NCBI GenBank assembly: GCA_009778035.1
Contig: WRKP01000027.1
Location: forward strand, 1-34,707
Direction: 5' to 3'
From: Planctomycetaceae bacterium
GTDB lineage: Bacteria > Planctomycetota > Planctomycetia > Pirellulales > Thermoguttaceae
Length of the DNA stretch: 34,707 nt
Both the position numbers and the translations under genes were made by a program. Below the pieces are notes generated by a model. That model did no database searches, was not told the DNA's origin, and saw nothing but the letters and a program-made list of their open reading frames with translations. This document shows positions 16,506-23,569 of the stretch, piece by piece; within the stretch, counting starts at the first letter, position 1; every line of letters starts with the position of its first letter.

Positions 16506-16601
16506 AGGTTTTCTGTAGGTAAAAGGAAAGGTAAAAAGGGAAGGCGATTAGGAGGGTTGATGTTGCCGGTTTCAGGCATGACATCAAAACCAACTAATCA
16601 T

Positions 16602-16674
16602 TACCCCCTAGGGGAATCGAACCCCTGTTTTCGGACTGAGAACCCGATGTCCTGGGCCACTAGACGAAGGGGGC
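16602..16674 (-). tRNA. tRNA-Glu (CTC)
   Basis: 73-nt cloverleaf on the minus strand. The acceptor stem GCCCCCT pairs with AGGGGGT (first pair G-U). The D arm contains TCTAGTGGCCCAGGA. The anticodon stem TCGGG/TCCGA holds the loop TTCTCAG with anticodon CTC. The T arm AGGGGTTCGATTCCCCT is canonical. CCA is not encoded. Confidence 0.95.
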
Positions 16675-16814
16675 ATTCAATGCACATCGCATTATCCGCT
16701 AGGCGATGTGTTTTGTCAAGCGTGCAGCAGTTGTCCGGTATGCCGTATTTGAAATACAAGGAACCTCCCCAAAACGGCATGCATACTCCCGGTGCAGGAC
16801 ACGGCCGTTTGCGG

Positions 16815-16820
16815 TATACT
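16815..16820 (+). promoter_or_regulatory. -10 box of the phosphotriesterase-family gene
   Basis: TATACT ends 9 bases before the ATG at 16830, so the mRNA would start within about 3 bases of the start codon. No clear -35 box. Confidence 0.45.
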
Positions 16821-16829
16821 TACAACACT

Positions 16830-17786
16830 ATGACACCCTTCATCCGCACCGTAACCGGAGACATCCCGCCGGAGCAACTCGGCATCACCCAGCCGCATGA
16901 ACATATTATCTTGCTGCCCGGCAAAAGTTCGCAGGTCAATGCTGCACTGCTTCTCGACTCGCCGGAATGCGCGATCCTCGAATTGACCGATTACAAAACG
17001 GCCGGTGGTGCGTCGATTGTCGATGCCCAGCCGATATGCGTGGAACGTGCTCCCTTGCTGCTCCAAGATATATCGCTCAAATCCGGCATTCGAGTCGTTG
17101 CCACGTCGGGTTTTCACCGAGCCTGCTTCTATCCCGACGGACATTTTCTGTTTACCGAAACGGCCGAGCAACTGGCGGAGCGAATCATCCAGGAAATCAC
17201 TGTCGGTATGTTTGATTATTCGGCCAACCAGCAGACGTCCATCAAGGCCGGCGTGGTGAAATGGACGAGCGAGTATCATCACATTCCGCCGGTAATGCAG
17301 AAGGCCGCTGAGGCGGCGGCCATTGCACATCATCGAACCGGCGTGCCGATTTTGACGCACACGGAGATGGGAACGTGTGCATTGGAGCAGGTCGAACTGA
17401 TCAAAAAATACGGAGTGAAGCCGTCGGCAATGATTTTGTGCCATGTGGACCGAAATCCCGATAAGTATTTGCACAAAGAGGTTGCTTCGACGGGCGCTCG
17501 GCTGGTGTATGACGGCGTCGCGCGTACGAAATACTGGCCGGATTCTGTGATTATGGATTTGATTCGAGCGATGTGCGAGTCGGGATTTGGCGATCATATT
17601 ATGTTGGCGATGGACAGTGCTTCGCGGACGATTTGGCGTCATTACGGTTACGGGCCGGGTTTGGATTATTTATTGAAGGTATTTGTACCTCGGCTGATGC
17701 GAATTGGTTTTTCCGAGAGTGGCGTTAAGCGGTTATTGGTCAAAAATCCTGCATTGGCACTGTCTTTTTCGTCGGACTGTTGCTAG
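16830..17786 (+). CDS. Phosphotriesterase-family metal-dependent hydrolase
   Basis: 318 aa from the ATG at 16830. The open frame reaches back across tRNA-Glu, which rules out the longer version. It is an amidohydrolase-type TIM barrel with all expected metal ligands: HxH in QPHEHIIL (His23, His25), the lysine that is carbamylated in AGVVKWTSEY (Lys144), His177 in LTHTEMG, His205 in LCHVDRNP, and Asp262 in AMDSASR. Family members include phosphotriesterase homology proteins and lactonases; the substrate is unknown. It is a single-gene unit followed by a GC-rich hairpin. Confidence 0.9.
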   Translation: MTPFIRTVTGDIPPEQLGITQPHEHIILLPGKSSQVNAALLLDSPECAILELTDYKTAGGASIVDAQPICVERAPLLLQDISLKSGIRVVATSGFHRACFYPDGHFLFTETAEQLAERIIQEITVGMFDYSANQQTSIKAGVVKWTSEYHHIPPVMQKAAEAAAIAHHRTGVPILTHTEMGTCALEQVELIKKYGVKPSAMILCHVDRNPDKYLHKEVASTGARLVYDGVARTKYWPDSVIMDLIRAMCESGFGDHIMLAMDSASRTIWRHYGYGPGLDYLLKVFVPRLMRIGFSESGVKRLLVKNPALALSFSSDCC

Positions 17787-17804
17787 AGGGGCTGCTCGCC
17801 CGAG

Positions 17805-17824
17805 CCGGGGGCGTAAGCCCCCGG
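17805..17824 (+). terminator. GC-rich hairpin with GTAA loop after the hydrolase gene
   Basis: CCGGGGGC and GCCCCCGG form a perfect 8-bp stem closed by a GTAA (GNRA-type) loop. No T run follows, so it may act as a 3'-end stabiliser rather than a classical terminator. Similar hairpins occur at 26273 and 28805. Confidence 0.55.
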
Positions 17825-17843
17825 GTGAATCCAAAAAATGCTC

Positions 17844-17872
17844 TTGACGCAGGCCGTTTTATTTGCTAACAT
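17844..17872 (+). promoter_or_regulatory. Promoter of the candidate RNA at 17879
   Basis: TTGACG (17844-17849), a 17-bp spacer and TAACAT (17867-17872). The next protein start on this strand is more than 330 bases away. Confidence 0.55.
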
Positions 17873-17878
17873 TAGAAG

Positions 17879-18125
17879 CGTACAGGAATAAATGCTGTAT
17901 CTTTCAAAATAGGATTTAAGGTGTCGGCTCGATTTTGCCGACTGTATTTACTGTTTGCAAGGTCTGCTTGCAGGTTGCCGATCTTTCTATACGAAAGCAG
18001 TGCGGTCGTTCTGAACCCACTCTGCCGGTTCCTGTTTCGCTAGGTTTTGCTCAGTCGGCCTGCCTAAAGACCGATATTATGTGATTTGGAACGGATGCAA
18101 TCCGCAAACGAAGGGAAAATACAGA
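17879..18125 (+). ncRNA. Candidate structured non-coding RNA or long leader
   Basis: The 423-base gap 17787-18209 has no credible ORF. Behind the promoter, CTGTAT (17895-17900) can pair with ATACAG (18119-18124), closing a ~230-nt domain. Inside are clean hairpins GTCGGC/GCCGAC (17923-17942), TGCAAG/CTTGCA (17956-17972), CTTTC/GAAAG (17983-17997) and CGGAT/ATCCG (18092-18104). No known family was recognised. It could be an independent RNA or the 5' leader of the small protein at 18210. Confidence 0.4.
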
Positions 18126-18209
18126 ACTTGGGTAAAGTATACGGCCTTTTTTGTGGTAATGATGGATTATTACTTTCGGCAAAAGCCTATAACCGTAAAA
18201 TTTTGAGCA

Positions 18210-18431
18210 ATGAAAAACATATTTGATACGCTTTTAGAAATTGGACACGATGAAGATTTCGTTCCCATAGTTACGGAAGATTTTCGTCCGACCGATGCGC
18301 CGGCGGGGTCTCCCACAAAGTTGGAAGTGTTGGCGGAACGTATTAAAAACGGCTTGCCCCTTTGGCATCCCGAAGACCGAGCGGATTTCGTCGGCCTTAC
18401 CGGTACGATTCGGCCAAGGGACAGTACATAG
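18210..18431 (+). CDS. Small conserved-looking protein of unknown function
   Basis: 73 aa, acidic and without membrane segments or cysteines. It begins MKNIFDTLLEIGHDEDFVPI and ends with PEDRADFVGLTGTIRPRDST. The composition is protein-like throughout, and the patterns AGSPTKLEVLAERI and GLPLWHPEDR resemble small planctomycete proteins I have seen unnamed, but that is recollection only. No clear ribosome binding site. It follows the candidate structured RNA and is convergent with feoA. Confidence 0.6.
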   Translation: MKNIFDTLLEIGHDEDFVPIVTEDFRPTDAPAGSPTKLEVLAERIKNGLPLWHPEDRADFVGLTGTIRPRDST

Positions 18432-18482
18432 TTTTTGCCCTGGCAGCACGGGTTGGCAAACCGGCACGCCAAAATACCCGGT

Positions 18483-18710
18483 TTAACATTCGACGAGGAT
18501 CATTTCGGCGATATTTTTGTCGAGGGCGATTCGGGTTTCTCCGACGGCAAGCACCAGCGGGATGCTCGAACCAGGCGTGCAACCCCGCAGGAGTCTGAAA
18601 CGCGTTCCCGTAAAGAGCCCCATCCCCATCAATCTGCCGTGGAGTTCCACGTCGGCGACGATGTCAACGATCGTGCCGACGACGTCGTGCGGAAACTTGC
18701 TCAAATTCAT
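18483..18710 (-). CDS. feoA: FeoA-domain protein
   Basis: 75 aa from the ATG at 18710; in-frame ATGs at 18749 and 18767 would add 13-19 residues without family similarity. FeoA is a small SH3-like cytoplasmic protein that supports the Fe2+ transporter FeoB. The core is visible as GTIVDIVADVELHGRLMGMG, GTRFRLLRG and PLVLAVGETRIALDKNIAEMILVE, where LMGMGL-G-x-x-x and the final RIALD---A-I-V are family marks. No feoB is adjacent. It sits alone between a small unknown gene and flgG. Free-standing FeoA-domain proteins may also have other partners. Confidence 0.8.
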   Translation of the reverse strand: MNLSKFPHDVVGTIVDIVADVELHGRLMGMGLFTGTRFRLLRGCTPGSSIPLVLAVGETRIALDKNIAEMILVEC

Positions 18711-18846
18711 AATCTTTTCAGAACGGGAACGGTAAACTTGTTCGGCAGCCATCGGTTTATGAAGGTTCATTATACACCAAATTCGCAATCCGTGCCGCAC
18801 AGTTTTGTCGGCAATGTGGGGAACTCGAAAGAGCCGTTAAAATCGT

Positions 18847-18874
18847 TAAAGTTTCGCTAAATTGACTCCGATTT
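18847..18874 (+). promoter_or_regulatory. Sigma-28 (FliA)-like promoter of flgG
   Basis: TAAAGTTT (18847-18854), 12 bases, then TCCGATTT (18867-18874), compared with the enterobacterial consensus TAAAGTTT-N11-GCCGATAA. The first box is exact and the second keeps CCGAT. It leaves a leader of about 26 bases. Confidence 0.5.
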
Positions 18875-18905
18875 AGGGAATTAAGACTTTTTACGACACA
18901 ACGCG

Positions 18906-19712
18906 ATGCCCTTTCAAACGATCTACACATCCGGGACGGGAATGATGGGTATGGAGAAAAAACTCAATGTGATCTCCAATAACCTAGCCAATATCGAAAC
19001 GACCGCCTTCAAAAAGCAACGCTGCAATTTCGAGGACCTCTTCTACGATAATCTCCGCTATCCCGGCTCGCAAGACATCAACGGCGAATTCGCCGCAACA
19101 GGTATCGCCGTCGGAGTCGGAACCCGGGTAACGAGCATCCAGTCCGATTTTTCGATGGGTTCGATTACCGCAACCGGTCGAGACCTCGACGTTGCCATCG
19201 CGGGAACCGGATTTTTTCAATGTACCGATCCCTTTACGGGCGACATCTTTTTCACCCGGGCGGGCAATTTTAGCGTTAATCCCGAGGGGACTTTAGTGCT
19301 TGGCAGTTCGCATACGGGCCGACCGGTCGAGCCGGAAATTATGATCCCCGATGGCGTTTCGCATCTGCAAATCGACGACAGCGGAAGGATTTGGGTGTCG
19401 CAAAACGGCGATGTGCAGGCCTTGCAGGAGATCGGGCAGTTGGAATTGGCAACGTTCATCAATCCAGAGGGCTTGCTTCGGGTGGGGGAAAATTTGTATC
19501 GTCAGACGGAGGCGTCGGGCGAGGCGATCATTAACAACCCCGGCGTCAACGGGACGGGAATGCTCAAGGCAGAACACTTGGAAATGTCGAATGTCGCTCC
19601 GGTCGTTGAGTTGATCGATATGATCACATCGCAACGGGCGTACGAATTGAACAGTAAATCGACGCAGACGGGCGACCAAATCCTGCAAGCGGTAATCAGT
19701 ATCAAACGGTAA
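18906..19712 (+). CDS. flgG: Flagellar basal-body rod protein FlgG
   Basis: 268 aa, close to the usual 260. FlgG builds the distal rod of the flagellum, exported through the type III apparatus. The N-terminal rod motif is SGTGMMGMEKKLNVISNNLA, followed by NIETTAFKK. The middle has DLDVAIAGTGFFQ and FFTRAGNFSVNPEG. The C-terminal motif is EMSNVAPVVELIDMITSQRAYELNSK. All FlgG hallmarks are present. Its usual neighbours flgA, flgH, flgI and flgF are missing here. The candidate sigma-28 promoter upstream fits late flagellar expression. Confidence 0.94.
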   Translation: MPFQTIYTSGTGMMGMEKKLNVISNNLANIETTAFKKQRCNFEDLFYDNLRYPGSQDINGEFAATGIAVGVGTRVTSIQSDFSMGSITATGRDLDVAIAGTGFFQCTDPFTGDIFFTRAGNFSVNPEGTLVLGSSHTGRPVEPEIMIPDGVSHLQIDDSGRIWVSQNGDVQALQEIGQLELATFINPEGLLRVGENLYRQTEASGEAIINNPGVNGTGMLKAEHLEMSNVAPVVELIDMITSQRAYELNSKSTQTGDQILQAVISIKR

Positions 19713-19736
19713 CAGACCTGTTTGGAAACTTTCGCG

Positions 19737-20738
19737 TCATTCCAGGCAGTCCAATACCGCCTGCATATCCGTCGGCAGCGGAGCGGAAACCTCCAACTGC
19801 TCCTGCGTAATCGGATGAATAAACGATAACCGAACCGCATGCAATGCCTGTCGGCAAAGCAAGACCGTCCCCTCCGGCTTTTCCTCCGATAACGAAAAAG
19901 GCACTTTGCCCAAAAGTTCTTCCTGCGTTGCCGTCTTGCCGCCGCCGTAAATCCGATCACACAAAATCGGATGGCCAAGATGAGCGAGATGCACCCGAAT
20001 CTGGTGCGTCCTGCCCGTCTTGGGAAAACAACGGACGCTCGACCATTTGCCGTAACGCTTGACGACTTCATAAAAAGTCTGTGCGTGTTTCGCATCGACC
20101 GCATCCGCCGACACAATCCGCATTTTTTCCTTGCTCCGCGGGTGCAGTCCAATCGGCCAGTCCAGCATATCCCTATCAAGATAGGGATTACCCAGCACGA
20201 TGGCGAAGTATTCTTTGTGAATTTGCCGATTTTCAAAGAGCAGAGCCAATTTGCCGTGAATGGCATCCTCTTTGGCAATGAGAATCGCTCCGGTCGTATC
20301 GCGATCAAGCCGATGCACCACGCCGGGACGCACCGAACCGCGAACGTTGCTTAATTCGTTGCCGAAATGAAATGCCAAGGCGGAGACGAGCGTGCCCGAC
20401 CAATGTCCCCGGGAAGGATGCACGACCATATCGGCGGGCTTGTTGATGACGGCGAGATATTGGTCTTCGTATAAAATGTCGAGCGGAATATCTTCGGGAA
20501 TCGGAGCATCGCGTGCAATTTCGGGCAGGGTGAAATGGATGACCTGTCCCGGCTTCAGGCGGAATCCGGGCTTGCCGTTTGAGTAGAAGGCATCGTCTTC
20601 AAGGATTCGGATGCCGCCGTGCATAACGGCATTGCGGATGAGCGTCCGGCTGTATTGCGGCAGGTGATGCGTCAAAAACACATCGAGCCGCCAGCCGGAT
20701 TGATGCGGTTCGACGATAAAGGTGCTGATTTCTGTCAT
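19737..20738 (-). CDS. RluA/RluD-family ribosomal pseudouridine synthase
   Basis: 333 aa. Residues ~10-75 form an S4 RNA-binding domain (WRLDVFLTHHLPQYSRTLI). The catalytic domain holds the family box VHRLDRDTTGAILIAK with the nucleophilic Asp, and later RCFPKTGRTHQIRVHLAHLG. These enzymes isomerise uridines in 23S rRNA or tRNA. S4 plus length points to the RluC/RluD branch, but the exact site cannot be assigned. A short insertion around residues 265-290 (GKTATQEELLGKVPFSLSEE) is common in planctomycete-type members. It is convergent with flgG, 24 bases apart. Confidence 0.93.
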   Translation of the reverse strand: MTEISTFIVEPHQSGWRLDVFLTHHLPQYSRTLIRNAVMHGGIRILEDDAFYSNGKPGFRLKPGQVIHFTLPEIARDAPIPEDIPLDILYEDQYLAVINKPADMVVHPSRGHWSGTLVSALAFHFGNELSNVRGSVRPGVVHRLDRDTTGAILIAKEDAIHGKLALLFENRQIHKEYFAIVLGNPYLDRDMLDWPIGLHPRSKEKMRIVSADAVDAKHAQTFYEVVKRYGKWSSVRCFPKTGRTHQIRVHLAHLGHPILCDRIYGGGKTATQEELLGKVPFSLSEEKPEGTVLLCRQALHAVRLSFIHPITQEQLEVSAPLPTDMQAVLDCLE

Positions 20739-20834
20739 AGGGAGTTTGAAATGGATGTCGGCAGTATGTCTGTTCCGTAACCCGTCATTTCACGCGGGCC
20801 GAAATGCACGGTGCTATATCAACAATGCCCAAAT

Positions 20835-22205
20835 TTAGGCGGTAAACATGCGGTTGAGCAATTCCGTCAGCCGTTTGACGGACTCCGCCCGCTGCGCTTT
20901 GATGCCCAACATCGTCAACACGCCGTCCAACACCGTACGTTCGAGCATCCTGTCCAAAAATTTTGCGGCTTCGTCCGGCAAGTTCACCGAGCCCGTGCCA
21001 TAAGACAGGAGCACCCCATCATCTTCGGCCTGGCCGCGACGGCGAAGAGCCGTCAATATATGGGCCTGCCGGGAAAAAAAATCCGCGAAAACACGCCCGT
21101 CCGACCGCACCCTGACCGACGAATACTTGCTGAGCGAAAAATTATACGAAAGTTTATACGAAATATAAGGCGATACACTGACCCGAACATATGCCGCATG
21201 CCCCTCGGCAGAATGCCGACCGGCAAGTTGCTCCAGGTAATCCCCGTCAGGCCGCACGATGACACTTTGCGGAAAATTCCAAATTTCAAGCAGCCGGTCT
21301 TCCGTCCGTATCGCAAGTTCCGTAACTTTTCGGTAAAATTCCTCCGTTAGCGTATTTATGACGCCCTCTACGTTGCTGCTTTCGATCTGATGTTCTTCCA
21401 GCGACAATTCGGCAACGTCAACGAGCAATTCCGCAATCGCCCGATTGGAATTGTCAATTCGGCGGTTTTCCTTGTACTCCAACGAGCGAATCATCTGGTC
21501 AATGGATGACTTTTGCTCCGGCGTAAAGACTGCATGATTACGAATTTCCGTCAAAAGTTCCACTCCGCCTGCGTAGTCCCGAACGATGGCATCGTAAGGC
21601 CGCGCACAGTGAAATCCGAATGTTTGCAATTTATGCTTCCAAGCCCCGATGTTGTCGTCCGAGCCCGCCGTGAAGTTGAACGCGACGATGACCGGCTTGC
21701 CCGTCGCTTTGAGGATTTCCAATGCCGCCAAGGGGTCGGGACTTTGTTCGGGTGCGTTGCTGACGTCGATGACAAAGAGCGTCAGTTGGGCTTGCTCGAT
21801 GGCGTGCCAGGCTTCCAAATCGTCTTCGTAAGCACCGATTCGCTCCCGCGATGCACCGGAATTGTGGGCTCTCTCCAGAGCATGACGGCAAAATTGAACA
21901 ACCCATTCAATCGGCACGGCAAATGTCTTGTTTTCCTGGCAATACCGGCGGACTTCCTCGAGTCGGTCTTCGCTGTACTGGAATCCCGGCGTGTCCATAA
22001 AGCCGATGTAAATTGCACCGGGCACGTGGGTATGGGCAAGCCCAAAAGTGGCAAATTTTCGTGTTACGCCGGGCCGATTTTCGATTTTGGGTTTGTCGGC
22101 CCCCGACAGTCCGCAGAGCGACGCAATGATCGACGATTTGCCGATATTGGTGGTTCCAATAACGCTGACCAAAGGGGCGGTGGGTGTGTTCATAGGGACT
22201 TTCAT
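20835..22205 (-). CDS. GTPase/DUF3482-like protein
   Basis: 456 aa; a second Met four codons in (22193) is an alternative start. The P-loop is GTTNIGKSS (residues ~17-25), RPGVTR is the switch I-like motif, and DTPGFQ is G3. Where most GTPases have NKxD it reads VAFNFTAGSDD, the same NFT variant that I recall from the GTPase/DUF3482 family of Proteobacteria. The C-terminal ~200 residues are helical and unassigned. Its function is unknown; relatives are usually paired with a DUF2868 membrane protein, which is not present here. It is a single gene between rluA-type and pseudopilin genes on the same strand. Confidence 0.7.
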   Translation of the reverse strand: MKVPMNTPTAPLVSVIGTTNIGKSSIIASLCGLSGADKPKIENRPGVTRKFATFGLAHTHVPGAIYIGFMDTPGFQYSEDRLEEVRRYCQENKTFAVPIEWVVQFCRHALERAHNSGASRERIGAYEDDLEAWHAIEQAQLTLFVIDVSNAPEQSPDPLAALEILKATGKPVIVAFNFTAGSDDNIGAWKHKLQTFGFHCARPYDAIVRDYAGGVELLTEIRNHAVFTPEQKSSIDQMIRSLEYKENRRIDNSNRAIAELLVDVAELSLEEHQIESSNVEGVINTLTEEFYRKVTELAIRTEDRLLEIWNFPQSVIVRPDGDYLEQLAGRHSAEGHAAYVRVSVSPYISYKLSYNFSLSKYSSVRVRSDGRVFADFFSRQAHILTALRRRGQAEDDGVLLSYGTGSVNLPDEAAKFLDRMLERTVLDGVLTMLGIKAQRAESVKRLTELLNRMFTA

Positions 22206-22252
22206 ATCAGGCGTAGCGCAGTCCTTGGATTCGGCGATATATTTTTCAACTA

Positions 22253-23428
22253 TTACATCGGCGGAACACCAAACCCGCCCTGCGGAGGCATTCCCGTAGC
22301 ACCCTGCGGAGGCATTCCCATCATCCCGCCCTGCGGCTGCATCGTTCCGCCCATACCACCCTGCGGTGGCATGCCCATCATCCCGCCTTGCGGAGGCATT
22401 CCCGCACCACCCTGCGGAGGCATCCCCATCATCCCGCCTTGCGGCGGCATTCCCGTACCACCCTGCGGAGGCATTCCCATCATCCCGCCCTGTTGCGGCA
22501 TCCCGAATCCTCCAGCGCCCTGCGTCTGCATCATATTATTCGGCATCATCGTTCCGCCCATCCCTCCGACGCCCATACTGCCATCCATCATTCCGCCCTG
22601 CTGTTGCTGCATTTGCATCTGCCATTGACGTTGCGTCAGCAATTCTTGTGCTTCCTCGGGATCCCAACTGCGAATATCATCGTCGGTATTGTCGATTCCA
22701 TCGGGGCCTGCCGACCAAATTGCGGGATTCACCCGACCCGTAAACTGGTTGACGCCGTAAAATGTCAGCGAACTGTCGTACCGATAGGGGTTCCCCCAAG
22801 GGTCTTGCAATTCCCTTTCGCTCCGAATATAGGGCGTAGGCCGTTGTCGGCGTTGCGTGAACAGTTGTTCGTTATGGATCCAGGCAGTCCATTCGTTTGT
22901 TAAAACAGCCCCTGTAGTCGGCACCGCCCCGCTGTTCAATCCGCCTGCCGGGTTCATGGGATCCATCGTCATTGGATTCATCGGGTCCATCCCGCCTTGT
23001 GCCGGCATATTCATCGGACTCATAGGATTCATGCCAACTCCGCCTGAATTGCCGACGCCCATCGAATTTGGTTGGTTTAAGAGGTCGGGCCCGATGCTTT
23101 GGCTTCCCCCCATCATGGAGGAGTTGTCCATTCCCGGCATCATGTTGCCGGGTTGTTGGATTGCCGGTGTAACGCCTACATTATCGGGAATGAAAAGGAG
23201 GGCAAAGAGTCCTTCGGCATTTGTTGGATATCTGTTGTGGTCGGCATGGTATCGCAGGAGTTCTCCTTGGAGTTTTTCGATGGAGATTCGTGCTTGATCT
23301 GAGCGAAAGCGTTGGTATTGGTTCCAGATACCGGGCAACAGGAGTGCGAAGAGAACCATGATGATGATAACGACGATAAGGATTTCGACGAGGGTGAAAC
23401 CTGCCGTGCGATTGTGCAGAGTGGGCAT
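22253..23428 (-). CDS. GspG-like type II secretion pseudopilin with Met/Pro/Gln/Gly repeats
   Basis: 391 aa, more than twice the usual ~145 for GspG. The leader MPTLHNRTAG is cut before FTLVEILIVV. The core continues KLQGELLRYHADHNRYPTNAEGL, and resumes after an insert with DPWGNPYRYDS and NPAIWSAGPDGIDNTDDDI, the calcium-binding end of major pseudopilins. The insert (about residues 92-170) is rich in Met, Asn, Pro and Gly. The tail (about 270-391) starts with a Gln/Met run and then repeats units of the type MMGMPPQGG and TGMPPQGG. No other gsp genes are nearby. The low-complexity parts are probably extended and surface-exposed on the fibre; their role is unknown. Confidence 0.85.
   Translation of the reverse strand: MPTLHNRTAGFTLVEILIVVIIIMVLFALLLPGIWNQYQRFRSDQARISIEKLQGELLRYHADHNRYPTNAEGLFALLFIPDNVGVTPAIQQPGNMMPGMDNSSMMGGSQSIGPDLLNQPNSMGVGNSGGVGMNPMSPMNMPAQGGMDPMNPMTMDPMNPAGGLNSGAVPTTGAVLTNEWTAWIHNEQLFTQRRQRPTPYIRSERELQDPWGNPYRYDSSLTFYGVNQFTGRVNPAIWSAGPDGIDNTDDDIRSWDPEEAQELLTQRQWQMQMQQQQGGMMDGSMGVGGMGGTMMPNNMMQTQGAGGFGMPQQGGMMGMPPQGGTGMPPQGGMMGMPPQGGAGMPPQGGMMGMPPQGGMGGTMQPQGGMMGMPPQGATGMPPQGGFGVPPM
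22260..22500. repeat. Coding tandem repeats in the pseudopilin tail
   Basis: Degenerate 24-27-bp units encoding MPPQGG(M/T/A)(M)G on the minus strand; on the plus strand they read CCCTGCGGAGGCATTCCC with small changes. They are in frame and should be prone to gain or loss of units. Confidence 0.85.
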
Positions 23429-23533
23429 AGCGGTACTGTTTGGGATAACGGTCTGTTCGGCGACATGGGATAGTCTAGCAGATAATGCGTTTTTAGCAAG
23501 GCGACGTGGCTAATGCACCCGCCGGGGCCGGTC

Positions 23534-23561
23534 TTGAAAATTCCACTACGTTCGGTAATAT
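23534..23561 (+). promoter_or_regulatory. Promoter of the IleRS C-terminal-like gene
   Basis: TTGAAA (23534-23539), a 16-bp spacer and TAATAT (23556-23561). The predicted transcription start is only ~2 bases before the ATG at 23570. Confidence 0.55.
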
Positions 23562-23569
23562 ATCTGACA

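Noticed and set aside
16716-17642. 308-aa frame antisense to the phosphotriesterase-family gene
   Set aside because: The sense strand carries all six metal ligands; the antisense has no recognisable domain.
22260-22500. Possible CRISPR array (short regular repeats)
   Set aside because: Units are 24-27 bp, degenerate, without spacers, and in frame with the pseudopilin tail.
21513-22628. 371-aa plus-strand frame with many PPCGGIP repeats
   Set aside because: It runs antisense through the GTPase gene and the pseudopilin repeats; the repeats come from the coding repeats on the other strand.
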